Positions 27,044 to 36,366 of a DNA stretch of 64,000 bases are shown here, in pieces (position 1 is the stretch's first letter; each line of letters begins with the position of its first letter). The DNA lies in the NCBI GenBank assembly GCA_023150835.1, contig JAKLKB010000001.1, forward strand, positions 62,001-126,000, read 5' to 3'. Source of the stretch: Myxococcota bacterium (GTDB lineage: Bacteria > Myxococcota_C > UBA6777). The position numbers and the translations under genes are program-made. Under the pieces are notes generated by a model, which was given only the letters and a program-made list of their open reading frames with translations, made no database searches and had not been told where the DNA came from.

Positions 27044-29656
27044 TCAACGGAGGAAGTGGAGTTGTTGTGGGCCGTTGAGGCTGATCTGTGCGGAGCCTTT
27101 GTATTGGGTGATCGCGCCTTGGATCTGTACGTACTTGCCGACGAGGGCTTGGGCGGGGGTTTGGTTGGAGAAGGACTGTTGGAAAGCGGGTACGCTGGTT
27201 TTCCAAAGGATCGCGACGAGTTGGCGTTCGACGGGTTTGGCAAAAAAGATCTGGAACATCTTGCGCCGTTCTTTGACGGCGACGATGCGTCCAGTGATCA
27301 CGCCCGTGTGTCCGACTTGGAAGCGGGCTTCGTAGGGGGAAAAGTGGAGTTCGTGGTCGCCTTTGAGAATGTAGCCGAGGGTGCGAGGGGCGATGCGGAC
27401 TTGGTAATATCCGGGGACTTCGGCGATCACATCAAGGGTATCGGAGGGGTGGTATCGTGCGAGGACTTCGGAGCGGATGGACGGTTGTTTGTACACAGGA
27501 GAAGGCCCACGCAAAACGATCTGGAAGATGCGGGAGTGCAGCCAGTCGCGGATGAACAGATCGGCGTAGTAGCTGGCGACTTTGGGGTGGCGGACGATCA
27601 CACCGACTTCACGGTTGCCTTTGAAACTGTTTTCTGTCCAGTTGATCGATCCAACAAAGACTTCTTTGCGATCGACGATCACGCCCTTGGCATGGATCTT
27701 TGCGACGCCTACGGCGGGTAGATTGATCAGGCGCGCACGCAGATTCAATTTTTCTTGTTCGGCCAGTTTGTTGAGCATGGCGACGGTCTTGTCGTTTTTA
27801 CGTTCGTCGCGGACATCGATATTGTACCAAGTGCTATCGATTAAAACGCGGACACGGCAGCCTTTTCGGGCGGCTTGGATCACGGCCATCAGCGGGAGGT
27901 TGGGGGTTTGGAGGAAAGAGCGTTGGCGCTTTTTTCCCCAAAACAACGGGATCGAGTTTTGTAGGATCAGGACTTCGTGTTGGCAGGACAAGATCGAGCC
28001 GATCAGACTTTGTTTTTCGTGAAGGCTGTTGTCGGGAGAGAGGACGAGTTCGAGATCGGCGCGGCCTTGGACGCGGAGGGGGGGGCGTCGATAGCGATAA
28101 AGGGGCGGATAAGAGCGCTCTTTGGGCTTGAAGGTGTCGGGAGGTGCGTCCCAACGTGTGCCGTCGGCGTCCTTGGCGTGGAGCAGATCGAGATGCGAAG
28201 CTGTCGAGGTGTCGTGCTTCCAGACCGCAAGAAGATCGCGAACAAGCAGAGGGGAACGGATGTGGATCTCCCATCCTCGGTTGCCGAAGGTCGGAGTGGG
28301 TGGATGGCCGGTTGCACCGTAGTTTTCGGTGCCGATCACAGCCCACGTGCGATCGACGATCGCGTATTTGGCGTGATTAAATCGGTATCGTCGGATAATC
28401 CGCTGTTTGCGATCTCCGCGCATCCACAAGATCGGGATGCCTGCACGAAACATCTTGTTGGCGTAGTAGCGGGCTTTTTTGGGGACGCCACCCACAGGCA
28501 CACCTTCAAACAAGATGCGCACGTCGACGCCCCGCTGTTTGGCTTGGATCATGGTTTGGGCGATTTGGGGGTTGGTAAAGAGGTAGACGTTAAGGAGGAT
28601 CTGCGAACGAGCGCTGCGGAGGCGTTGGAGTAATGCGTCAAAATTGTTTTCAGGGGCGGATGTTGCGAGGATATCGACGGGGATATCTTTGTATCGCTGT
28701 GGCGTAAAGAGGCTTTGTCCCGGGCGTTCGACGCGATGGGTGAGATCTGCGCCAAGGCGTGTGGCAGAGAAGCTATTGTTCCAATCGGCGGCGGTGTTGG
28801 TGTCGGGGATCGGGTGGCCGCGTTCATCGCGGTCACGAGCGAGGACTTGGCCGCGTGCAGCGAAAGGGTTGGCGCTGTGCATCTTGACGGGAGGACCGAC
28901 CCAATGGCCTGTGGGGATCAAGCTGGTATCCAGAGGGCTATCTTGTCCGTCTTTGAGGGCGTCATAACAAACGACATCGACGGTGTTTTCGCTTGCGTCG
29001 TGAAGAGAGACGACGCCACGAGTGGATGGCAGATTGGGCCATCCTTCGGGGATATCGGCTTTGGGGAGATTCGGGTGATCGCTTGCGCCTTGGATATCGG
29101 GCAAAAAGCCGAACATTTGTCGAAAGCCATCGGCTTGGTGAGCGACCCAGATGGTTTGGCGCGGTCGCAGGCGCGTGTTGGCGGGGAGGATGATGCGGCG
29201 GCGTTTTCCTGTGGGCTGGTAGGTTTCTTCGCGTTTGGTTCGCCCCCATTTTCCGCGTTTTTGGCCTTGGCGTGTTCGGACACGGCGAGGTTTGCGTTTG
29301 CGGGGGCTGCGCTTGGTGTACATATCCGAGATCATCCAGCCCGATACATCGACCGTTTGTTGTGTAAGATTCGTGATGCGGATCGATTCTTCGGGTTCGG
29401 GTCGGCCTTTTAAGAAGCCGTAGTAATACACGCCCGACAACACGACACTTCGTGCATAAGGCCGGCTGGCGTGAGCCTCGGAGATGGCGGATGCTGCGGC
29501 AAAAAAGCCGAGTCCAAGCAGTGGCCCCAAGAAGGCCAAGCCAAGCCAGCGCCCAAATACAGCGAAGGCCGCGAAGAGGCGGTGTTGCTGGCCTAAGCTT
29601 GGGCGGGATAAGTGTGTGTGGGCGACGATAGCGGGCTGGATGGAGGCTGCGTACAC
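27044..29656 (-). CDS. Secreted phospholipase D-family protein with lamin-tail and OB-like domains
   Basis: 870 residues from a GTG at 29656 with GAGG 7 bases upstream; an upstream TTG start at 29818 would run into an R1 repeat. The N-terminal 65 residues are hydrophobic and end in SEAHA, consistent with a signal peptide. Next is a lamin-tail-like domain (VVLSGVYYYGF...ESIRITNLTQQTVDVSGWMISD), then a PLD fold with two HKD motifs: HAKYAIVD (about 430) and HAKGVIVD (about 653), each followed by a GT/GS-N segment. An SH3-like stretch (about 715-765) and an OB-like domain (about 790-870) end the protein. PLD-family enzymes cleave phosphodiesters in phospholipids or nucleic acids. With lamin-tail and OB domains, an extracellular nuclease is a reasonable guess, as is a lipase. 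Confidence 0.82.
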   Translation of the reverse strand: MYAASIQPAIVAHTHLSRPSLGQQHRLFAAFAVFGRWLGLAFLGPLLGLGFFAAASAISEAHASRPYARSVVLSGVYYYGFLKGRPEPEESIRITNLTQQTVDVSGWMISDMYTKRSPRKRKPRRVRTRQGQKRGKWGRTKREETYQPTGKRRRIILPANTRLRPRQTIWVAHQADGFRQMFGFLPDIQGASDHPNLPKADIPEGWPNLPSTRGVVSLHDASENTVDVVCYDALKDGQDSPLDTSLIPTGHWVGPPVKMHSANPFAARGQVLARDRDERGHPIPDTNTAADWNNSFSATRLGADLTHRVERPGQSLFTPQRYKDIPVDILATSAPENNFDALLQRLRSARSQILLNVYLFTNPQIAQTMIQAKQRGVDVRILFEGVPVGGVPKKARYYANKMFRAGIPILWMRGDRKQRIIRRYRFNHAKYAIVDRTWAVIGTENYGATGHPPTPTFGNRGWEIHIRSPLLVRDLLAVWKHDTSTASHLDLLHAKDADGTRWDAPPDTFKPKERSYPPLYRYRRPPLRVQGRADLELVLSPDNSLHEKQSLIGSILSCQHEVLILQNSIPLFWGKKRQRSFLQTPNLPLMAVIQAARKGCRVRVLIDSTWYNIDVRDERKNDKTVAMLNKLAEQEKLNLRARLINLPAVGVAKIHAKGVIVDRKEVFVGSINWTENSFKGNREVGVIVRHPKVASYYADLFIRDWLHSRIFQIVLRGPSPVYKQPSIRSEVLARYHPSDTLDVIAEVPGYYQVRIAPRTLGYILKGDHELHFSPYEARFQVGHTGVITGRIVAVKERRKMFQIFFAKPVERQLVAILWKTSVPAFQQSFSNQTPAQALVGKYVQIQGAITQYKGSAQISLNGPQQLHFLR

Positions 29657-29762
29657 GTTGGAACCTCGCTGAGTTGTCAGGTGGATGATTGGGAGGATAG
29701 GTTCAGTGGATGGAGAACAGAAGACCGTGAAACCGAAAGAATCAGGCGGATCGATTGGTGTT

Positions 29763-29905
29763 GTACGAAGTTCGCCTGTTGTGTGGTCCCAAGAAGTTCG
29801 CCTGTTGTGTGATCCCAAAACGTAGGGGCAGCCCCCTGTGGCTGCCCTATTACAGGGCGTCTACGTGCTCTTGTTTGCTGTGTACATCACGCGGATATCG
29901 TATTA
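29763..29905 (-). repeat. R1 dispersed repeat, copy h
   Basis: A variant copy whose first part is duplicated: GAAGTTCGCCTGTTGTGTG appears twice in tandem (about 29768 and 29794). The GGGGCAGCCCCCTGTGGCTGCCC hairpin follows, and the copy ends with CGGATATCGTATTAA. The final TTA is the stop codon of the gene on the minus strand at 29903. Confidence 0.8.
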
Positions 29906-30445
29906 AAATCCGTCGAACAGTTCTTCGAGATCTTCGTTGGTCCAGCCCTCAAGCTGCCGCAACAGCAGGGCGATGCGTTGGACGTAGGCTCCGACCACGT
30001 CCGAGATGGCTTTTTGAGTTTGGGCGGTGTGGATCTCGACTTCTCCAAGATCGCGAAGAAAAGCAGGGGCTTCTTTAAAGCCACTCCATTCAAAGCGCAT
30101 CAACAGGCGGCCATCCTCAAGTCGCCAGTGAAGGTAATGTGCGCGGCTGCCCGGCTCGACGTCGTATTGTTGGAGGTAGATCGGGATACGAACGGCTTTT
30201 TCTTCGGCCAAGATACGCAGGCCGTTGGACATACTTTTGACAAAAGCGTGGACGGGCAAGATAAAGGCTTCGGGATAATTGGCGAGGATGTCGGTGTTTC
30301 CGATGCGCATGGAGATGTAGGCATCGAACTCTTTTTGAAGGTATTCGGAGATACCTGCTTTGTCGTCGATGGAGGTGAACTCTTTGATGTCCTCGAGGGT
30401 GGGCAATTCCGTGATCTGGATCTCGAATGATAGGGGGCCTTGCAT
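29903..30445 (-). CDS. Protein of unknown function
   Basis: 180 residues from the ATG at 30445, preceded by GAGGAACCAAGG; earlier in-frame codons are not coding-like. It is soluble and acidic, with regions such as LPTLEDIKEFTSIDDKAGISEYL, RIPIYLQQYDVEPGSRAHYLHW and a C-terminal helix AISDVVGAYVQRIALLLRQ. I recognise no family. It is divergent from dnaA. Its stop codon lies in the last bases of R1 copy h. Confidence 0.7.
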   Translation of the reverse strand: MQGPLSFEIQITELPTLEDIKEFTSIDDKAGISEYLQKEFDAYISMRIGNTDILANYPEAFILPVHAFVKSMSNGLRILAEEKAVRIPIYLQQYDVEPGSRAHYLHWRLEDGRLLMRFEWSGFKEAPAFLRDLGEVEIHTAQTQKAISDVVGAYVQRIALLLRQLEGWTNEDLEELFDGF

Positions 30446-30915
30446 CCTTGGTTCCTCTCTGTGGGAGAAGCACTGCGTGGATGATCTGCGCAGGCTTTGG
30501 ATGGTTTGGAGAAGGCACACGCAAGGGACGGCGCAACACGCGGGAAAAGGGGGGTGGGGGAGCCTCCCTGCTTGCCTTGGCAGTTTCCCTCTTGTAGCTT
30601 ACTTTCCGTTGCGAGACCAGAGAAAACATTGCGTGGCTGTGTCAGGCGGGTTTCTTTTGCGTGGCGGCCTCTTGACATTTTTGGGTGAGGCTGGTTTGTG
30701 TGTTGGCAAAGTCGTCGGCTCCGCAAGAAGACAAAGTCCGCGCTGGCACATCAAGCTCTAGCGTCGAGGGAGCGCGAAGCGTCATCAACTGTCATCCGAT
30801 ACAACAACGTCATGAGCAAACAAGATCATCGGGACTTGTGCCCTTTTGGGGGGCGCACACTTGTCTTTGGGTTGGAGTGCGAAACAGGATGCATGAAGAA
30901 GAAGTGAAGGGAACG
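30446..30915. other. Intergenic region upstream of dnaA, no oriC signature found
   Basis: 470 bp between a divergent unknown gene and dnaA. TTGACA at 30672 is followed 17 bp later by the poor -10 TTTGTG. I looked for clusters of TTATCCACA-like DnaA boxes and AT-rich unwinding DNA here and in the dnaA-dnaN gap and found neither. Nothing else is recognisable. Confidence 0.5.
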
Positions 30916-32256
30916 ATGCTCTGGCAAGCCATGTTCGAGGGTTTGCAAGAGCGGATCAGTCCCCAAAACTTTAAGATCTGGATCGAACCCGTCCGCCCGA
31001 GCCTTTCGGGAGGGGTGCTGCGTTTGTTTGTACCGAACCAGTACTTTCAGGATTGGATCGCGCAGAATTATCTCAACGATATCCACGAGATCGGCGAAAG
31101 TGTGTACGGCGGCTCTTTGCAGATCGAACTCACCTACCAAGAGGTCGAGCCGCTGGCGTTGGAAGTGCCGTTTTCGTCCCCTGCGTCCTCGACAGCGATC
31201 GCAGAAGGTCACTTTTTTGAACCCTTTACGACGCCCCGCCTCAACGAGCGCTATACCTTCGAAAGCTTTGTGGTGGGGCCATCTAACCAATTTGCGCACG
31301 CGGCTTGTTTGGCGGTCGCGAACGAACCTGCGGGCAGTTATAACCCGCTGTTTATCTATGGTGGCGTTGGTTTGGGCAAAACGCACTTGCTTCATGCGAT
31401 CGGCTGGGCTTTGCTCGAACATCCGCAAAGTCCGCGAGTCCTTTACATCTCGTCCGAACAGTTCGTCAACGAGATGATCACAGCGGTACGCTTTGACAAG
31501 CTTTCGGAGTTTCGTTCGCGTTATCGGGATCAATGCGATGTGTTGATGCTTGACGATATCCAATTCATCGCGGGCAAGAAGATGACCCAAGAAGAATTCT
31601 TCCATACCTTCAATTTCTTGCACAGTTCAAGCAAGCAGATCATCGTCACGTCGGATCGCTATCCGCAGGAGATCCCTGCGTTGGAAGAGCGCTTGCGTTC
31701 GCGTTTTCAGTGGGGATTGATCGCGGATATCCAAGAACCCGAACTGGAAACGCGGATGGCGATCGTCACCCAAAAAGCCGAGAACAACGGCCTGAATTTG
31801 GATAACGAGTTGGTGTTGTATCTGGCTTCGTCCATGCAAAACAACATCCGTGAACTCGAAGGGGCGTTGGTGCGCTTGCGGGCCTTTGCAGAATTGACGG
31901 GCCGTCAAGTGACCTTGCGGATGGCGCGAGACGTGTTGCGCGGTTTGATGCCCGAGCGCCAGCCTGTCGCCTCGGTCGAAGTGATCCAACAGATGGTCGC
32001 CGAGTATTACGAGGTGAAGCTGCATGATCTTCGCGGAAACAAGCGGCACAAGCAAGTGTTGTTGCCGCGTCAAGTCGCGATGTACCTGTGTCGAAAGCTC
32101 GCCCAAGCGTCCTTTGCGGAGATCGGGACGGGATTTGGTGGCAAGGATCATTCAACCGCGATCAACGCTTGTCAGCGGATCGAGCAGCTTTTACCGGATG
32201 ATCCTGTGTTGCGCTCGGAGATCAACGAACTCGAAGCGCGGATCCGCGAAGGTTGA
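30916..32256 (+). CDS. dnaA: Chromosomal replication initiator DnaA
   Basis: 446 residues, the usual length. The start MLWQAMFEGLQERIS at 30916 fits the typical DnaA N-terminus and has GAAGGGA upstream; an ATG at 30889 is the alternative. Domain I (1-80) is followed by a short linker; domain III has Walker A GGVGLGKTHLLHAIG (about 147-161), Walker B VLMLDDIQFI and the arginine-finger region; domain IV has the DnaA-box-binding helix GKDHSTAINACQRI. It is an ATP-dependent initiator that binds oriC. It is followed by dnaN and recF on the same strand, the common dnaA-dnaN-recF order. Confidence 0.97.
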   Translation: MLWQAMFEGLQERISPQNFKIWIEPVRPSLSGGVLRLFVPNQYFQDWIAQNYLNDIHEIGESVYGGSLQIELTYQEVEPLALEVPFSSPASSTAIAEGHFFEPFTTPRLNERYTFESFVVGPSNQFAHAACLAVANEPAGSYNPLFIYGGVGLGKTHLLHAIGWALLEHPQSPRVLYISSEQFVNEMITAVRFDKLSEFRSRYRDQCDVLMLDDIQFIAGKKMTQEEFFHTFNFLHSSSKQIIVTSDRYPQEIPALEERLRSRFQWGLIADIQEPELETRMAIVTQKAENNGLNLDNELVLYLASSMQNNIRELEGALVRLRAFAELTGRQVTLRMARDVLRGLMPERQPVASVEVIQQMVAEYYEVKLHDLRGNKRHKQVLLPRQVAMYLCRKLAQASFAEIGTGFGGKDHSTAINACQRIEQLLPDDPVLRSEINELEARIREG

Positions 32257-32457
32257 GCGGAGGGGATGCGTCGTCTTGGGTGATTGGAGGCGATGTGTTT
32301 GAGCGATGTGTCGATAAGAAAGCGCCGTCGCCAAGGCGTTTGGGTGGGGGGGGTTGTCTTGGAGAAAGAAAAAGGTAGAACGCTTGGCGTGTCGTGTCCA
32401 AGATAAACAGAGGTGAGATGTCGCCCGTTGGTGCGGCGTTCACGTGGAGAGAGATTC

Positions 32458-33603
32458 ATGCGATTGTTGATAGGTTGCAAGCCCTTGCTCAAGGTGGTGC
32501 AGATCGCACAAAGCGTCGTTCCCAAAAAGACGTCGAGACCGATCTTGATGCACCTACGATTGAAAGCGACGGTGGAGCGGGGGCTTGAGGTGACGGCCAC
32601 GGACGAAGAACTGACATTTCAGGCGACGACCGAAGCCCAAGTCGAAGTCCCGGGCGAGATCACCGTGTCTGCACGCGATCTGTACGAGATCGTGCGCACC
32701 ATGCCCGATGAGCCGTTGCGCCTCGAAGTCCTCTTGGACAAGGGGCAATTGGAGCTTTCGACGGGTGATCGGCGGATCGAGTTTCAATTGCACACACTCC
32801 CCGCAGGTGATTTCCCCGATACAGAGGGCATCTCCCCTGATCGCTCTTATGCGTACAAGGTCGAAGATCTGTTGCAATTGATCGATCGAACGGTCTTTGC
32901 GGTCTCGCAGGATGAAGCGCGTTATTATCTTGGCGGCGTCTTCTTGGAATGCCATGAAGGCGAAAATATCCGCGCTGTCGCCACCGACGGCCACCGGTTG
33001 GCGCTTGCAGAAGGCGCTCCTCCCGAAAAATTTGTCCTTTCCCCGGGAAAGATCCTGCCGCGCAAACTGCTCGGCGAGTTGCGCAAGACGCTCGACGATC
33101 GTCAAGGAGAAGTGCGATTTGGCTTTCAAGACAAAAAAGTGACGTTCCAACACGGCCCACAAACGCTGACCTCGCTGCTGGTGGAAGGCTCATTTCCAGA
33201 TTATCGGCAAGTGATCCCACGCACGCCGAGCATCGTGTGCCGCGTTCCTCGCGTCGACTTGCTCGAAGGGTTGCGTCGGATCTCGCTGCTGTCGCCTGAA
33301 AAGACAGGGGGGGTGCGCGTGCAGATCAAAGAAGACGCGCTACATCTCTTTAGCCAACACACAGGTCGCGGCCAAGCCAAAGAAGAAGTCCGTTTGCGCG
33401 AAGGTGGCGGAGATATCGAGATCGGATTCAATGCGAGCTATTTTATTGAGGCCTTGAATGTGATCGATACTGCCGAGGTCTTGCTCGAATTCACCAACTA
33501 TTTGAGTCCTTGCTTGTTGAAGCCCTACCAAGATCCCGCAAGCGAGGCCGAAAAAGGCAAGGCTCGTCCTCACCTCAACGTGATCATGCCGATGCGTTTG
33601 TAG
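32458..33603 (+). CDS. dnaN: DNA polymerase III beta subunit (sliding clamp)
   Basis: 381 residues from the ATG at 32458, with GGAGAGAGA upstream; the length is right for the family. Three successive clamp domains are visible, with typical segments PILMHLRLKATVERGLEVTATD, GDFPDTEGI, RYYLGGVFLE, RAVATDGHRLALAE, GSFPDYRQVIPR and GFNASYFIEAL, ending in an MPMRL C-terminus. The dimeric ring tethers the replicase to DNA. It lies 201 bp downstream of dnaA. In that gap I see no DnaA boxes. Confidence 0.96.
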   Translation: MRLLIGCKPLLKVVQIAQSVVPKKTSRPILMHLRLKATVERGLEVTATDEELTFQATTEAQVEVPGEITVSARDLYEIVRTMPDEPLRLEVLLDKGQLELSTGDRRIEFQLHTLPAGDFPDTEGISPDRSYAYKVEDLLQLIDRTVFAVSQDEARYYLGGVFLECHEGENIRAVATDGHRLALAEGAPPEKFVLSPGKILPRKLLGELRKTLDDRQGEVRFGFQDKKVTFQHGPQTLTSLLVEGSFPDYRQVIPRTPSIVCRVPRVDLLEGLRRISLLSPEKTGGVRVQIKEDALHLFSQHTGRGQAKEEVRLREGGGDIEIGFNASYFIEALNVIDTAEVLLEFTNYLSPCLLKPYQDPASEAEKGKARPHLNVIMPMRL

Positions 33604-33680
33604 TGGGTTGATGGGCTTTGATTTATGCCGAGTATCGGACTTTGTGATCTCTCTTTGTGCGTTTTGGGAGACCTCTGGGC

Positions 33681-34868
33681 TTGACGCTGCACCTCGCGCA
33701 ATTCGCATCCCACCATTTCCGCAACTTGGCGCATGAGCCTGTCACGCTGCATCCTCGCTTTAACTTTTTTTGCGGGGAAAATGGCCAAGGCAAGACCAAT
33801 CTGCTCGAAGCGATCTACTATTTGTTTACGTTGCGCCCGTTGCGTTCGGTGCGTCCAATCGATCTGTTGGCGTGGGGAGAGTCCCAAGCCTCTTTGTCGG
33901 GCGATATCTGCGGGCGTATCGAACGCACGTTGTCCGTACAATTTGGTCGACAAAAGCGCGATATCTTTCTCAATGGTGGGCCACCATTAAGCCTCGACGA
34001 CTACTTTAGCGAGTTGCAGATCGTCGCCTTTACACCCGAAGAGATCCAGTTGGTGCGGGGATCGCCGACTTTGCGAAGGCGTTTTCTGGATCGGGCTGTC
34101 TTTAACACAGATATCCGATATCTCCGAGAAGTTCGGCAATACCTCAAACTGCTCGATCACCGCAATGCTCTGCTCAAATCGTCTTCGCCCGATCGTGCGC
34201 TGCTGGACGTGTTGGCCGAGCAGTTTGCACAAGCGGGAGCGCGACTGATCCGCCGTCGTGTCGGGTTGCTTGAAAGCCTGCGGCCTCATCTGCGCGATGC
34301 CTACTATCGGATCTTTCCCGATCTGCTGATCGAGATCGATGTGCGCTACCAGTCGACGCTTGGCTCACTTCCGACCCTCGGCGAACATCCCTCGACCGAA
34401 GTGGTGGTCGCCTACGAACAAGATATCTTTGCGCGCTTTTTGGCGCAGATCCAAAAGATCCAGTCGCGTGAATTGGACCGACGGATGGCCTTGATCGGGC
34501 CTCATCTTGATGATCTCGAATTTTCTTTTGCCGGTCGCCCTTTCAAACAAGTCGCCAGTCAAGGACAAACACGGGCGTTGGTGTTGGCACTCAAGATCGC
34601 GGAGATATCCGAGATCAAAGCCCGCACAGGCGAACATCCGTTGTTGTTGTTGGACGATGTAGCCGGTGAGCTTGATCCCCGTCATTCGGGTATGTTCTTT
34701 GGATTCCTCGAAGAAACCCACGGTCAGGTCTTGCTTTCGACGACCAGTCTTGCGTACATCCAATTGCCCGATATCGAACGGTATCCGTGTTTTACCTTGG
34801 TCCAAGGAAAGATCGCGCCGTCGCCGCTTGGTGCAGAACACAGCGCGCAACATCAAGAAAGGGAATAG
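33681..34868 (+). CDS. recF: DNA repair/recombination protein RecF
   Basis: 395 residues from the TTG at 33681, which has GGGAG about 9 bases upstream and gives the family-typical start LTLHLAQFASHHFRNL. A GTG at 33657 would add eight residues without a ribosome-binding site. Walker A is FFCGENGQGKTNLLEAIYYL, the SMC-like signature is near ASQGQTRALVLALKIAE, and Walker B is LLLLDDVAGELD. RecF with RecO and RecR loads RecA at gapped DNA and is part of the replication-repair gene cluster. The stop codon lies 4 bases before the probable glgA start. Confidence 0.93.
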   Translation: MTLHLAQFASHHFRNLAHEPVTLHPRFNFFCGENGQGKTNLLEAIYYLFTLRPLRSVRPIDLLAWGESQASLSGDICGRIERTLSVQFGRQKRDIFLNGGPPLSLDDYFSELQIVAFTPEEIQLVRGSPTLRRRFLDRAVFNTDIRYLREVRQYLKLLDHRNALLKSSSPDRALLDVLAEQFAQAGARLIRRRVGLLESLRPHLRDAYYRIFPDLLIEIDVRYQSTLGSLPTLGEHPSTEVVVAYEQDIFARFLAQIQKIQSRELDRRMALIGPHLDDLEFSFAGRPFKQVASQGQTRALVLALKIAEISEIKARTGEHPLLLLDDVAGELDPRHSGMFFGFLEETHGQVLLSTTSLAYIQLPDIERYPCFTLVQGKIAPSPLGAEHSAQHQERE

Positions 34869-34872
34869 GTCG

Positions 34873-36366
34873 GTGGATTCGAGAAAATCATCATTGCGGA
34901 TCTTGATGGTGGCTGCGGAGATCGCACCTTGGGCCAAAGTTGGCGGTTTGGGCGACGTGATCGCGGCCCTTCCAAGTGCTTTGTGCCGCCAAGGAGCCGA
35001 AGTCGTCTTGGTGTTGCCGCGTTATCTGTGTTTGCGCGAGCCGCTGATGCCTGTGCGTGCGCTGCATCGTTCTCCTTTTCGGATGGCGTGGGGGCCTTAT
35101 TCGAGCTACAACTTGCGTTTGTTTGAAGCCCGTCATCCCGAAGGATTTCAAGTCTTGTTGGTCGACTGCCCTCCGCTATTTGATCGAGCGGGGATCTATC
35201 ATGCGCCCGGGGCCTCGTATGATTACGCCGATAGCTTGGTGCGTTGGACGGCGCTGTGTCGAGGCGCTTTGTTTGGTGCGCTGTTGCTTGGAGGCGAATG
35301 GGATATCGTTCACGCGCACGATATGCACGCTGCGCTGACACTCCCGCTGCTGCGCGAAGAACACAAAGCTTCTCCGCTTCATCACGCCCGTGCGGTGTTG
35401 AGCGTCCACAACCTCGCTTACCAAGGCATCCATCCCCTCGCATCCATCGAAGATATCGGTATCTCTCGCTCATACGCCGAACCTTTCGGACCCTACGAGT
35501 TTTACGGCCAGTTCAACATGATGAAAGCTGGCTTGCTGTTTGCCGATGGTATCCACACCGTCAGTCCGACTTATGCGTATGAGATCGTCGAAGAACCCGC
35601 GTTTGGTCACGGTCTGCAAGGGGTGTTGTGGTCGCGGCGTCATCAGGTGATGGGCATCCTCAACGGTATCGACGCCGACGTGTGGGATCCCCAAAGCCAA
35701 CCCGCCTTGCCCGCCGTTTACAATAGCGAAGAACTCGATGGAAAAGCCGTCTGTCGGCGCGCCTTGCAAGAAGAGTTGGGATGGTCGAACGATGACAAAC
35801 GCCCGATATTTGGGATGGTCACGCGCTTGACCGCCCAAAAGGGTCTCGATCTGGTCGCGGCTTGCGTGCCGATGCTGATCCAACAAGGGGCGCGGCTTGC
35901 GATCTTGGGGACGGGGGATCCCCGCCTAGAGGCTTCTTTGCGCGTTTTGATGGAACGCCACCCCGAACATCTCCAAGCCCGCTTCCTTTTTGATCAAGCC
36001 CTCGCCCACCGTATCCTCGCAGGTTCCGATCTGTGCCTGATGCCCTCTTTGTTTGAGCCGTGTGGTCTCGTGCAGATGTACGCCATGCGCTACGGCACAC
36101 CACCGATCGTCCGACGCACCGGCGGCTTGGCCGACACGGTCGAGATGTTTGAACCCGAACACCTCACAGGAACAGGCTTCTTGTTCGATGAACCTGAACC
36201 CAATGCCCTCGCCTCCGCCATCCAAAAAGCCCTGCTGATCTGGAGAAAACCAAACCTCTGGAATGAACTGGTCAAAAATGCGATGAAACGCGACTTTTCG
36301 TGGGATCACATCGCGCACGATTATATCCGGTGGTATCACGAACTTCTGACGGCCGTTCGCCCCTAG
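34873..36366 (+). CDS. glgA: Glycogen synthase
   Basis: 497 residues from a GTG at 34873, close after recF (4-bp gap) with AAGGGAATAGG upstream. The ADP-glucose-binding motif KVGGLGDV is at 22-29, AIL and HAHD segments follow, and the C-terminal domain has EPCGLVQMYAMRYGTPPIVR (about 394-413) with the family glutamate in EPCGL and the TGGLADTV loop. This GT5 enzyme extends alpha-1,4-glucan chains from ADP-glucose (or UDP-glucose) in the cytoplasm. Linkage to recF is unusual, as gyrB commonly comes next; no other glycogen gene is in the window. The stop overlaps the stop of ppx on the opposite strand. Confidence 0.94.
   Translation: MDSRKSSLRILMVAAEIAPWAKVGGLGDVIAALPSALCRQGAEVVLVLPRYLCLREPLMPVRALHRSPFRMAWGPYSSYNLRLFEARHPEGFQVLLVDCPPLFDRAGIYHAPGASYDYADSLVRWTALCRGALFGALLLGGEWDIVHAHDMHAALTLPLLREEHKASPLHHARAVLSVHNLAYQGIHPLASIEDIGISRSYAEPFGPYEFYGQFNMMKAGLLFADGIHTVSPTYAYEIVEEPAFGHGLQGVLWSRRHQVMGILNGIDADVWDPQSQPALPAVYNSEELDGKAVCRRALQEELGWSNDDKRPIFGMVTRLTAQKGLDLVAACVPMLIQQGARLAILGTGDPRLEASLRVLMERHPEHLQARFLFDQALAHRILAGSDLCLMPSLFEPCGLVQMYAMRYGTPPIVRRTGGLADTVEMFEPEHLTGTGFLFDEPEPNALASAIQKALLIWRKPNLWNELVKNAMKRDFSWDHIAHDYIRWYHELLTAVRP

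Noticed and set aside
30446-32457. oriC with DnaA boxes near dnaA
   Set aside because: No TTWTNCACA-like cluster or AT-rich unwinding element was visible on either side of dnaA.
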